Of a stretch of DNA of 60,000 nt, positions 45,103 to 56,200 are shown piece after piece (the first letter of the stretch is position 1; every line of letters starts with the position of its first letter). The notes under the pieces were generated by a model that did not search any database, was not told the DNA's origin, and was given only the letters and a program-made list of their open reading frames with translations. This stretch comes from Takakia lepidozioides (lineage: Eukaryota; Streptophyta; Takakiopsida; Takakiales; Takakiaceae). The position numbers were made by a program, and so were the translations under genes. Location of the stretch: assembly GCA_030704615.1 (NCBI GenBank), contig CM060733.1, positions 70,248,001-70,308,000 of the forward strand, read 5' to 3'.

Positions 45103-48100
45103 TCAATTCCTTCTACTGCTTCGATGGCGGGACGAAGAAGATCTTAATCCTAATGCTCCGATGGGTTGAAAATCCGGGTCACCCTCGACTTCACCACCGT
45201 TGCCATGATCAGTGCTGGAATCGTCCTCCCTATCCGACCTCATATGTCCAGGCCTTTGAATCTGCAAGCGACCTCGAACCACATTTAGTTCTCTCTGAGG
45301 TCGACTCCCGCTCCGGTCTTGAATACCATCCACGGTATGACCTGTTTGTGGGCCGATCGCCTAAAAAGGTTGGACTGTTCTCTGTCGTTTATGGACTTGG
45401 GACGCAATCGAAGGTGGTCTCGAAGGCGGTACCGGAGTGGGGACTGCCCGAGATGAACCGACATTAGATGGTCCAGCATGTGAGGAACCACGGGTCTGCT
45501 ATGCAACACGTCGGTTAAGGTGGAATTGTACTGGCAGGTTGTCATCATCCGAGGCTTCAATTTCCGCCCGGTCCAATGCAGCAGAATGATGCATGCGTGT
45601 GGGAAAACAAATCAAACCCTGTTGCTCCTTAATGCCCGCTGTGTTGATGGGGAGCTGGATCGGTTTTGGCATTGTGGTGGAGCTGGTCGTATCGGTGAGG
45701 CATGATCCCGTCCTGTCGACTTTACAATGGGTTCGACACCATCATTTGTATGAACAGGGTTGCGTACGTCGATTGGTCCTGCCAGTACATCACCCCTAAG
45801 CTCCATTGGGGCACTACCGGTGGCTTCAGTGTGTAGTGGGGGGCGAGGGTTGACCCCAACTTCATTTTGAGGACCATGTTCTGGGGATGACACAATTGCA
45901 GCTTCACGTGCATCTGCGATACGCACTTCTTCAAGAAGGTCATCAGAGGTCAGCTAAATATAAACATCATCCTCTGTGAATGTAAACGGGTCATACGCAT
46001 TTTCGGGAGCATCATCCGATCCATCTTCACTATCCGAGGCAGATGATTCCCTCTGAGATGATTCTCTCTGAGGCTCAGTATCGTCACTCATCGAATCAAC
46101 CTCAGAAGAAGAGTCTTCGGAATGCAAATTCCTCTCATACCATGCTGCAGCATCATCCGCTGCCCTCTCACGTAGCAGTCGGCAATTGGTATATACATAC
46201 ACCAATTTGTCAGCCCTCGCGAGATTCAACCTGTTGCGAATCTTGTTGTGAACAAATGAGTAACTGCTCCAATTGCGTTCGCAAGATGAGGCAGAGCACA
46301 CTTGAGCAAGAACACGCTTCGCAATGGGAGCCAATGTTCTTGTTCCAGCTCCAATCAGATCCCACCATTCATGTGGCAGCATATTGAGCTCTTTTGGATC
46401 CGACATGTCCTCAAAAGGGTCGCGGCGATCTGAGAAGCATTGGTACTCGGATATAGCTCTCTTTGCACAGTTCGGCGGAGCCAGTCGCATAAGCACTCGC
46501 ACGAGACCGGCCTTGACATCAGCGTCGTCTCGGAGCATGATATTGTCGAGTAAGAATGGATTGAGCAAAGCCCCCGCATAATGCAAGTCCGTTCGAACCA
46601 TCGAATGACGATCGTAAAATGCATCCTCAGCACTGTCCGCAAGTTCAGGTTCCAAGGAGAAGGGAGGATGCCTCAAGGATTGGACGTGCTTATCAAGATT
46701 TTGCATTAGTAACCATGTCTTGCCCATTACTGGTTGCTTTCCATCAAACTCCCGCAAGACGATTAACACCGGCTCAACCATATAAACAAAGTTTTCATAT
46801 TTATTCCAGAAATCATTGCTGCGAATGCTATTTCGAATTTTTCGACTTTTGCCCAATGACTTGGCTTTTCTGGAATTCCACAATGTCCGTGTGTACGCAT
46901 CTCATTGAGGATCGATGATGGTGTGCTCCAGACTGCTCTTCACCAACCGATCCACCATCAAGAAGTTAGTGGCAAAACGAGTTTCGCCTGGATTGCGGAG
47001 GCTGTATTTGGGTTCGTGTCTCCTATATATTGCCAAAGGGATGTGGCGTGTGCGGATAAACGACACAATAGTCTTCGCTCGCTTGACGAGTTGTTTCACC
47101 CACTATTCTTTTCCCCAATCTTCCAAAAGGAGGTCAAGGATATGAGCAGCACAACCTTGATAGTACATATGGGGATAACGTGCCAATAACATGTTTGCAG
47201 TGTTTCTCATGTTAGCGGCATTGTCTGTGCATATTTGCACGATTCTATCACTTCCGACCTGTTCGATGAAGTCCGTCAATAGTTGGCATTGATAACGTCC
47301 ATCTTTATTCTCGCCGCTAGTGTCGACCGATCCCAAGAATTGTTCCCCAGCTAGACATACGAGCATGACATTGAACAACGATTTGTTTGTGACAGAACTC
47401 CAACCATCGGCACATATAGTGCTTCCACATTTTCTGATGCACTTGCCCGTCTTATCGTTGACCTTTTGGGTAAGCTCGGTCATGGCGTCTTCTAGCAATC
47501 CTGTGCGGAGATTGTGATAAGTCGGAGGCACGTACGTGGATCTGGACTCCGAGGTTGCTCTAACAGCAGAAACAAATGCCGGAAGCCTTGCCACATTAAA
47601 TGGTATGTTGGCCTCGAAGAAAAACTGCGCCCATTTTTTATCCAACTGTCTTTTCGCAGACAAGTTAAGACATTCTTGCATGGATTGCTGCCGTAATCCT
47701 CTACTCCGTTGAAGTGTAGGGGTACAAATAGGTGTTGAAGCAGGTGTTGCTCCGGCACAACCCACTTGTCCAAGGACACCCGAAGCCTCACAAGAGTCGC
47801 CCTGGGTACTAATCGGGGCATCCTGACGGGAAGATGGAGTGTTCTGCTCAGAGGTCATGTCCACATCCAAAGACATTGGAATATTGCCTCCACACTGGGC
47901 AAAGTGGCATTTTACCCGTATAGATGCTTTGGGGCATAAACCCACCCCAACGCTCTTCACACCTTTATAGCCGAGATGAGCGAGCAACCGATCCTTACGA
48001 TAAGAAAGCTTTAATCCACATAGGTTGCACTCAACACTACCAGTGGCACTGATAGTGTTCGGGATTGTCGTATACCAAGGGCTCCATTCCTCCCTCATCT

Positions 48101-48104
48101 TCAC
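45103..48104 (-). pseudogene. hAT-family transposase with in-frame stops
   Basis: A single frame from 48,104 to 45,612 is interrupted only by TAG (47,103-47,105), TGA (about 46,900) and TAG (about 45,952). It starts MKMREEWSPWYTT with a BED-like finger (VECNLCGLKLSYRKDRLLAH). A DUF659-type RNase H core follows: CADGWSSVTNKSLFNVML, then QICTDNAANMRNTANMLLA and GCAAHILDLLLEDW. The C-terminal hAT dimerisation block is CSASSCERNWSSYSFVHNK followed by LARADKLVYVYTNCRLL. It then runs into an acidic Ser-rich tail and, after a shift near 45,615, a basic tail ending RHRSSRRN at 45,103. All three stops can be explained by C-to-T changes on the coding strand (for example CGA to TGA, CAG to TAG). The transposase is flanked on both sides by GCGACCGCC hairpins. 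Confidence 0.8.
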
Positions 48105-48575
48105 CCAATATCCACTCCCCTGGGACCTAGCGATGCAAACAACAAAAAATAGTCATCTATAAATGAACGTGTTGTGAATGTAGAGTGCAATGCGATAGCC
48201 CAACACTTCTACACCTGTCAGCAACCCAAGTGGGTCGATGTGGGTTGTAGTGTTGAGCTTATACACAATCTGCTGAAGTAGCTTTGGTGGAAGCCACAAC
48301 GGCAAAAGGTGCACACCCTGCTCTTGGGCTACACTCTTGTTCAATGGAAGATAACATCCAAAGCAACCTCAAGTGTTTGCGCCAAAAGAAGTGAAGAGCT
48401 TGGTGACCCTCCTCCCTTATATATGATCCAAGAGGGATGAAAGTGAGATGAAAGTGAAATGAATAAATGACAAAACAATAGCGCCCACCCAAAAAAGGCT
48501 ATATAACCATATTTGTTGTAATTTTGAAATTAAACAACCACTAATACTACGGTCCGTATTTTTATTTTTTATGAA
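48105..48575 (-). other. Upstream region of the hAT transposase
   Basis: No coding feature is supported. It lies between the transposase start and the right-hand hairpin array, so the promoter of the element is expected here. Confidence 0.4.
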
Positions 48576-48579
48576 AAAC

Positions 48580-48890
48580 AAGCGACCGCCACTACTGCGG
48601 TTGCTTTTATTTCCTTTCATTTTGTGCAATGTTGCGGTAACTTCTATTTTGTATATTTTTAAATTTAAGCGACCGCCAAGATAGCGGTCGTTATTTCTTT
48701 TTTTAATCGAAAAATAAAGCGACCGCCAGTGCGACCGCCAATCTTGCTTTTATTGAAAACAAATTTGAAGCGACCACCAATATGGTGGTCGCTATTTCTT
48801 TTTCTATTTCGAAAAATAAAGCGACCGCCAGTGCGACCGCCAATCTTGCTTTAAAAAAAAAACAATTGAAACGACCGCCAATACGGCAGC
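48580..48890. repeat. Hairpin array, right of the hAT gene
   Basis: GCGACCGCC/GGCGGTCGC hairpins with spacers TATTTCTTTTTCTATTTCGA and AATCTTGCTTT. These spacers are the reverse complement of those at 50,500-51,240, so the two arrays face each other. Confidence 0.85.
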
Positions 48891-48904
48891 CAAGAACTTA
48901 TTTG

Positions 48905-49480
48905 ACTCAGGGAAGTTAACTCATTTGATGCAGCCGGGTTTTGCCTGGTCCCGAGGGATGATATCCCATGTTTTCACATGGAGGAGGACGTTGGTGCCCA
49001 ACAACCCGGAGCTCATCAGAATCGGGACTATTACCCCAAGAGCAGATGGGGCAAACAATATAACCGAAAAAAACACCTTCGACGAAGGTGAGATTGGCGA
49101 TGTCACTGCAAGGTATCGTTCAGAACTTCCGTGATGTTCCTCGACCGGGGATGGGAAGAGTGTATACCATCAGTACTTCAGGCTCAACAACCAATGGGAT
49201 GGTTTATTATGTCTCAATTGGCATTTACCCGGAGTGCACATGTCCCGACTTTGTGAAGATGCGTAATCTGCAAGGAAGGGTACACCTACTGCAATCACAT
49301 ATACTAGATTTTTCTTCGGCATCTCCGCTGTAGTGCTGACAGCCCCACAATTAATTATCCTACTTTGAGTATGAACGAGGTCAGTGCAATCCTTCGTAAT
49401 GATCCCTGTGTTTGGTTGAAATAACATGATTAGAGGTGTCCTTTTGCGAGGGAAGATGAGGAGCATTTGCCTGCGATATC
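48905..49480 (+). pseudogene. MULE/SWIM transposase C-terminal fragment
   Basis: Frames 48,925-49,134 and 49,088-49,333 read as one after a shift near 49,105: FDEGEIGDVTARYRSEL then RDVPRPGMGRVYTIS, then YPECTCPDF, and after another shift YTYCNHIY. C-T-C-P-D-F followed by C-N-H is the SWIM zinc-finger pattern found at the C-terminus of MULE transposases. It corresponds to 16,640-16,880 of the relic in the first element. No DDE core is visible upstream, because the hairpin array intervenes. Confidence 0.6.
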
Positions 49481-50450
49481 ACCTTATGTTCTGGATGCAC
49501 CGCTTTTCGTTCCAATGATCATTCTTTAAAAAACAGTAAAATTCATTCCATACGTCTATTGCCACTTGTCAGAAAGGATCTTGTACTATTTTGCAAGTTT
49601 GTGCCGACTTACCGATGAGCGGTCTCTGACTTTCCGAATGTTCTTCTAGTTTGTTTTTGCTCCTTGTTCAGAAATTGCAAGATCAATTTTTTTTTTTGGT
49701 ATTTTCATATTTTATGACGTTCACCGAGGTAGTGTGCTTGAAGCTGGAAAGTCATGCCAAACGCATTTCATGGTGGGATGGGAATCGGTAAGTCTGTGCA
49801 GACTTTATAGTATATAACAGTATGACATCCGACAAGTCTGTGCAGACTTCTCAACTGCAACTTCTGAAAAATTAAAAAGCTCATAACATTAAATACATAC
49901 ATATTAAACTTACATAATAGATAGCAGGTATAAAATAGGCAGCCGAAGTCTGTGCCGATTTCTCGGAAATGGACTGTCCGTCATCATGAAATAGTCAAAT
50001 TTGTCCACGGTTATACAAGGAAGGCCTAATCCTGTGGTAGCCCCATGACTTGTTTGGAAGACCAGAGTATTGTGGAAGTCGACACCAACTTCCAGATTTA
50101 GAGAACCCCCGAACCTACGTACGCATCTGAACCTGCCTCCAATATCCTATTATCCGGGGACATCTTGGATATTTTAACTGCAAAAAATGCCGAAATGCAG
50201 CTCCACAAGGTCTGAAATGAGGGAATATTCCCCCAAATATGCTCTGCTCATGTTTATTTTTGCTTCTGCTCATGCTTAAATGTGCTCATTGCTCATAGAG
50301 AATCCCGGTTATCAGCGTCACGTCCGTCCGTCAGCGTCAGGTCACGTCAGACCTGATGCTGACAGGACCTCCGTCACGTCAAGTTCGGGGAATATTCTGG
50401 TAAAAATAGTATCAAGTAAAATACTGCCACTTAAGCAGCCACGTCGCCGA
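49481..50450. other. Tail region of a MULE-like element
   Basis: No gene. AAGTCTGTGCAGACTT palindromes occur near 49,789 and 49,838, and a degenerate one near 49,944. GCTCATG words recur at 50,245-50,300, and a cluster of CGTCACGTC/GTCAGCGTCA words spans 50,308-50,390. The order SWIM frame, about 1 kb, GCTCATG end repeats that of 16.8-17.8 kb. Confidence 0.5.
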
Positions 50451-50469
50451 CACGGCGGCAGTGACAAAT

Positions 50470-51240
50470 ACATTTTGAAAATTAACAAAATGAACACGAC
50501 CGCCAATTCACTTTGTTTTTCGAAATTAAAAAAGAAATAGCGACCGCCGTATTGGCGGTCGCTTCAATTTTTATTTTTTTTAAAGCAAGATTGGCGGTCG
50601 CCTTATTTTTTGAAATAGAAAAAGAAATAGCGACCGTCATATTGGCGGTCGCTTCAAATGTGTTTTTTTTCAAAGCAAGATTGGTGGTCGCACTGGCAGT
50701 CGCCTTATTTTTCGAATTAAAAAAACAAATAGCAACCGCTATGTTTGCGGTCGCTTCAATTTATTTTTAAGAAAAAACAAGATTGACAGTCGTATTGGCG
50801 GTCGCCTAATTTAAAAAAGAAAACAAGCGACTGCCGTATTGACGGTCGCACGGTGGCAAATATATTTTTGAAAATTAACAAAATGAACGCGACTGCCAAT
50901 TATGGCGGTCGCTTTGTTTTTCAAAATTAAAAAAGAAATAGCAACCGCCGTATTGGCGGTCGCTTGAATTTTTATTTATTTTTAAAGCAAGATTGGCGGT
51001 CGCACTGGTGGTCGCCTTATTTTTTGAATTAAAAAAACAAATAGCGACCACTATGCTGGCGGTCGCTTCAATTTATTGTTTAAAAAAAACAAGATTGGCG
51101 GTTGTATTGGCGGTCGCCTAATTTAAAAAAGAAAACAAGCGACTGCCGTATTGGCGGTCGCATGGTGGCAAATACATTTTTGAAAATTAACAAAATAAAC
51201 GCGACTGCCAATTATGGCGGTTGCTTTGTTTTTCGAAATT
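50470..51240. repeat. Hairpin array inverted relative to 48,580-48,890
   Basis: Units of GCGACCGCC(GTATT)GGCGGTCGC with spacers TTCAATTTTTATTTTTTTTA, AAGCAAGATTGGCGGTCGCC and TTTTTTGAAATAGAAAAAGA. Spacing is about 90-100 bp. The short ORFs here (for example 50,513-50,770) are repeat translations. The unit is the inverse of that at 48.6-48.9 kb. Confidence 0.85.
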
Positions 51241-51403
51241 AAAAAAAAAATAGCGAGGCCATACCTGTGGTGGCTCTGGTTTGTCCTTCGTATCTTGATG
51301 GACTCCCCCATGAACACACTGTTGAATGTCATGAGGACAAAACTAGTACTCATGCAATTTCTTATTTGCAAAAATTGGGTTTTTCAGGCAATGCTGCACC
51401 CGT

Positions 51404-52444
51404 TGAGGGTAGATCAGCCGAGAAGTCTGCACAGACTTCCCCGGACTTATCCATTTTCAGGCATTGCGTGTGTCATTTTCAAGCGATGCACGTGTCGCGT
51501 AGGCACGCGTTGGGGGTAGATCAGCCGGGAAATCTACACATACTTCCAGAATTATCCGTTTCCAGGCACTGTGTGTGCCATTTTCAGGCGAAGCACATGT
51601 CGCGTAGGCACCTGTTGGGGGTAGATCAGCCGGGGAGTCTCCACAGACGTTCCGAAATTCTCTGTTTCCAGGCACTGCGTGTGCCATTTTCAGGCGATGC
51701 ACGTGTCGCGTAGGCACCCGTTGGGGGTAGATCAGCCGGGAAGTCTGCACAGACTTCTCGGAATTATCCGTTTTCAGGCATTGCGTGTGCCATTTTCAGG
51801 CGATGCACGTGTCGCGTAGGCACCCGTTGGGGTTAGATCAGCCGGGGAGCAAACTTCCCGGAATTATCCGTTTTCAGGCACTGCGTGTGCCATTTTCAGG
51901 CGATGCACGTGTCGCGTAGGCACCCGTTGGGGGTAGATCAGCCGGGAAGTCTGCACAGACTTCCCGGAATTATCCGTTTTCAGGCATTGTGTGTGCCATT
52001 TTCAGGCGATGTACGTGTCGCGTAGGCACCCGTTGGGGGTAGATCAGCCGGGAAGTCTGCACAGACTTCTTGGAATTATCCGTTTTCACGCACTGCGTGT
52101 GCCATTTTCAGGCGATGCACGTTCGCGTAGGCAGCCGTTGGGGGTAGATCAGCCGAGAAGTCTGAAGAGACTTCTTGGAATTATCCGTTTTCAGGCATTA
52201 CATGTGCCATTTTTAGGCGATGTTGTATCCGTTGGGGGTAGATGAGCCGGGAAATCTACACAGACTTCCCGGAATTATCCGTTTTCAGGCACTGCGTATG
52301 CCATTTTCAGGCGATGCACGTGTCGCGTAGGCACCCGTTGGGGGTAGATCAGCCGGGAAGTCTGCACAGACTTCCCGGAATTATCCGTTTTCAGGCACTG
52401 CGTGTGCCATTTTCAGGCGATGCACGTGTCGCATAGGCACCCCT
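51404..52444. repeat. Ten tandem units of 106 bp with an internal palindrome
   Basis: Units start TGGGGGTAGATCAGCCGGGA at 51,404, 51,511, 51,616, 51,722, 51,828, 51,928, 52,034, 52,139, 52,233 and 52,339; most are 105-107 bp, two are shortened (100 and 94). Each has a palindrome with arms GGGAAGTCTG and CAGACTTCCC around CA, then a smaller one, GGCACTGCGTGTGCC. Reading frames through it are not genes. Confidence 0.92.
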
Positions 52445-53208
52445 TAACTGTGCGCAGCAGACTGAGGAGCCGGAGGAGTCTGATGTTAATTGGCGCCACA
52501 AACGCACCTCTAGGAAGGGCAAATCTAAGGCTCACCTTTCCTTCGAGTCCTCTACACGTAGAAATGATGTAGTTTAAGATCTAGCTCCTCCCTGATTGCT
52601 GCAGAACCATCTCCTTAGCTTCTGCAGCCTCCTTCGGTTTTTGGGTCACGGGCCGGTGCTTTCTCAGCTTCCATGGCCTTAAAATACCATTCTAGGCCTA
52701 TACCTGCTTAAGGGGGCTCTACCCTATTGTTTCTTCTTCCTTTTTAAGAATCTTGCTTATATCTTGGTTCTAAAACATCATCTTCAAACCAAACCTGCAA
52801 TCTGGTTTTTGAAATGAGTTTAAAATGGATTCTTGAGATGATGATGTGTACTATTGTGTATCTTTTGAGGTTATTTTTTCCTCTTTTTATAAATAAAATT
52901 CTCAGGGCCACTGTTCCCTGTTTATTTTATAAAAAAAAAAAGCCCACCCCGAAACATTTGAACCCTGAGATTCTGGATCTTTTCAGATATATCTTGACGT
53001 CCATTATTGTAAATCCAACGGTTTAAATTTTAATTCCTATAGGGTCACGGAGAGGACAGTCGGGGGGACGGAAGCTTTGCTCTCCGCGAGGAAGACGAGA
53101 GCTCGCTGTGCCTTGTGGGGGTGGCTCTGCTGCGTGCTCTTGTGGATCACACACAAGTCTTTGGTTTCACCTTGACCGGGTTTCTCAGGTGCTTGAACGC
53201 TTTATCTA
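52445..53208. other. Repeat debris and presumed cyclin L promoter/5' UTR
   Basis: 52,460-52,570 reads EEPEESDVNWRHKRTSRKGK in one frame, followed by a stop; it may be a retroelement ORF1 remnant. 52,676-52,845 is the partner of 19,772-19,945. From about 53,040 the sequence becomes GC-richer (GGTCACGGAGAGGACAGTCG), as expected for the leader of the cyclin L gene that starts at 53,209. No TATA box can be assigned. Confidence 0.4.
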
Positions 53209-56200
53209 ATGATTTATACCGTTCTAGACACTTTCTATGTCTCCAGCGATCAAATTGTTAATTCGCCTTCAAGGAAGGATGGCGTCGACGAGAAGACTGA
53301 AGACGTCTTGCGGCACTGTGGCTGCGACATGATACAAGAGAGTGGCATCTTGTTGAGATTGTATCCTCTCAAAAGTACTGCTTACACTCGTACTCCACGA
53401 GTGATGTTTGGCGACACTCTGCATGTTCATGTTCATGAATGCTGTGATGTTCTGTAGTTGTGCAATGCTGAGTTTGAGTTGCTTAGTTTGAATAATCTTT
53501 CCCAGCTTTGCTATGCAGTAGTCAGTTGCCCTGGTCGAAATTTAGGGTTTTGTTTTTTTGGGGGTTTCCATCCTTGACCCGACTTCTGCAGGCCTCAAGC
53601 AGTTATGGCAACAGGGCAAGTACTTTTCCATCGCTTCTATTGCAAGAAATCCTTCGCACGTTTCAATGTTAAGGTATGTTGTTCTGCAGACTCGGAAGTT
53701 CACGTTCGACTTGGTCTGTGTTTACTGTGATTTCCATGTTTCCACGTCCTTGTCGTGTCCCTTAAAATTTCTGATGCTGACTCCCGTTATGTGCAGAGGG
53801 TGGCAGGAAGTTGTGTCTGGTTAGCAGCAAAGCTTGAAGAGAGCCCTCGAAAGATTCGGGATGTTCTACAAGTATTTCACCGAATGGAGCGCCGGCGTGA
53901 AAACCTACCTCTTGAGCTCTTGGAGCTCATGTCCCAGGTATTTCCTGCAATCCAAGGGTATGCAATTGCTTTCCAAGCAAGCAGGCTTTTTAGTTTTATT
54001 TTGTGCCTGCGTGGGACATTGCCTTCATTGACAAAAACTGATGCTTTGGTACATATTGCAGAAGCAAGAGGAGATGAAGACTGACTTGATCAGAACTGAA
54101 CGACATCTGTTGAAGGAAATGGGATTCATATGTCATGTTGAGCACCCTCATAAGTTTATTCTGAGCTATTTGAAGGTGCTTGAAGCAGTTGAGCTCTCGC
54201 AGGAGGCTTGGAATCTTGCAAATGACAGGTGAGAGATGCCAGACAGACTTCATCACCATGGAAGGTGGAATACCGCACTGGTCTACTTTTCTTGGATTTA
54301 CTTTGGCTTTGGAGTTCGACTGTTGAACAATTGCTTTTTCGTTCTGGCAGGCTCGGCTTTAACTGGGAGGATTCTAAAATTATCTTGAATGCTATGAAGG
54401 CTCCACCATTGTTCCAGTTTGCACCTTGAGGTTATAGTGTTGAGCTTGCATCAGTTGTTTGATGCCTTGATATAAGGTGGTTGTATAAATGCATAGGATT
54501 GAATTCTATTTCATCTTGGGATCAAGGGAAAGATGTGGAGAGTTGTCCATAACTTGTATGCTCACACCAAAAGCTGGGTCACTGTTAATGGACAGAAGTC
54601 AACTTCTTTGACATAGACCAAGGTGTAGCTCAAGGATGTACCCTCTCCCCTCTGCTCTTAAATGTTTTCATCAATCAACTCCTCGAGGATGTGGAAAGTG
54701 AGGGATTTGGGTTAAGGGTGGGTGATACCACCACAGCCCTTATGTTTGCGGATGACTTCGCAGGCATAGGGGAGACTCCTTCCAACCTCCAGGAGTTGAT
54801 TGATTGCGCGAAGAGATACTTTGATCTTTGGGGGCTAGAGGCTAATGTCAGTAAATGTGCAGTGGTGGCATTTAACGACAGAGGAGAGGGAGGAAGTGAT
54901 CTCAAGTTGCAGCGGGGTAGCCAAGAGATTCCGGTCCTCCCTTCCTACACTTACCTGGGCGTTGAGTTTTCCTCCAACTGTCATTGAGATGCACATATTC
55001 GGAAAGTTGTTCAAACTGGCAAGGGCAAAGCGCTGGGTCTCACTAAATTTTTCCACTGCAGAGGGGTCAACTCTGAGGTTAAGAAAACCATGCTTTGTCG
55101 CGTTACTAGACCTGCCTTGGAGTACGGATCTGTAATATGGGTCGATAACTCCAACCAGGCTAAGTCTTTAGAATCCATTCAAGTGGGGGTGCTTAAGGAG
55201 TGCATGTCAGCATGCTCCGAAACAGCCAATGTGGCTGTTCGGGGTGAGCTTGGCATCCCGTCCTTAAGCTCCCGACGAGATGAATTCAAGGTCAGGTGGT
55301 GGGGTCAGCTGCAACATATGTCCAACACCAGATATCCTAAGTTAATCGACTCTATATCTTGGAAACAGGACTGCCCGTCAAACAGGCCAAGTCCTGGCAG
55401 AAGAGAATAGAAGAGATTCTCAAGGATCTTGATCTGGACCCGCAAGTCTTGACCCTGCTGGATAAATCTGACTTAGAGGCTGTAGTGTCCAAAGCCATGT
55501 CTGTTGCCATGAAATTGTCTGATGAAAATGAAGTTAGGCAGAAAACTTCCCTGAACTTGTTTCCAGTCTGTGACATGGGGGAGGACATCATGGATGACCT
55601 CAAGGATCTACCCACTCTCGGCACTAGACTGAAATTCAAACTCAGGGCAGGAAGCCTACCTTTGAACAGCAAACAGAAGCAGAGAGGAAAGGGAGAGTGC
55701 AAATGCCCGTTGTGTGGGCAACCTGAAGACAATATTCATTTCCTGATTCACTGTCCGGGGTTCTCTTACCAGAGAGACCCTCTCCTCAAATCTATCAAGG
55801 GAATTGTGCCTGTACCTCTGTTTACCAACTTTGAAAGTCTCGAGGCTGAGCCAAAAGCCCAGGCCCTTCTGGGGCCTAGTTACTGGGCAAACCACACACA
55901 GCAGATTGATGCTTGTGTGAAGGGATTTCTAGAGGATATCTGGAAAACCCGGATCAATGCTCTATACCAAGGTAAGTCTTACTACCAACTTCAGCCCCTG
56001 ACAGAGGTAGGTTCTGTCCCTTTGTGTTCCGCTCAAACTGGGCACGGGGTCAATGGCCCCAAGGCTACGGCAAACAACGTCTTATGAGTACATTCTATTT
56101 CGATCTTGCAGCATGTGCACGTTCATGTATATGCAGGAGATCCTAATGTTAAACTATGGTCATCATTTTTGCAGCTTGCGTACTACACTGTGTGTCCGCT

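Noticed and set aside
50513-50770. 85-codon ORF at the hairpin array
   Set aside because: A translation of the GCGACCGCC repeat; the same peptide word recurs because the DNA unit repeats.
53040-53208. An additional upstream coding exon of cyclin L
   Set aside because: The family N-terminus (a Met followed by IYT and the SPSRKDG block) is already complete from 53,209.
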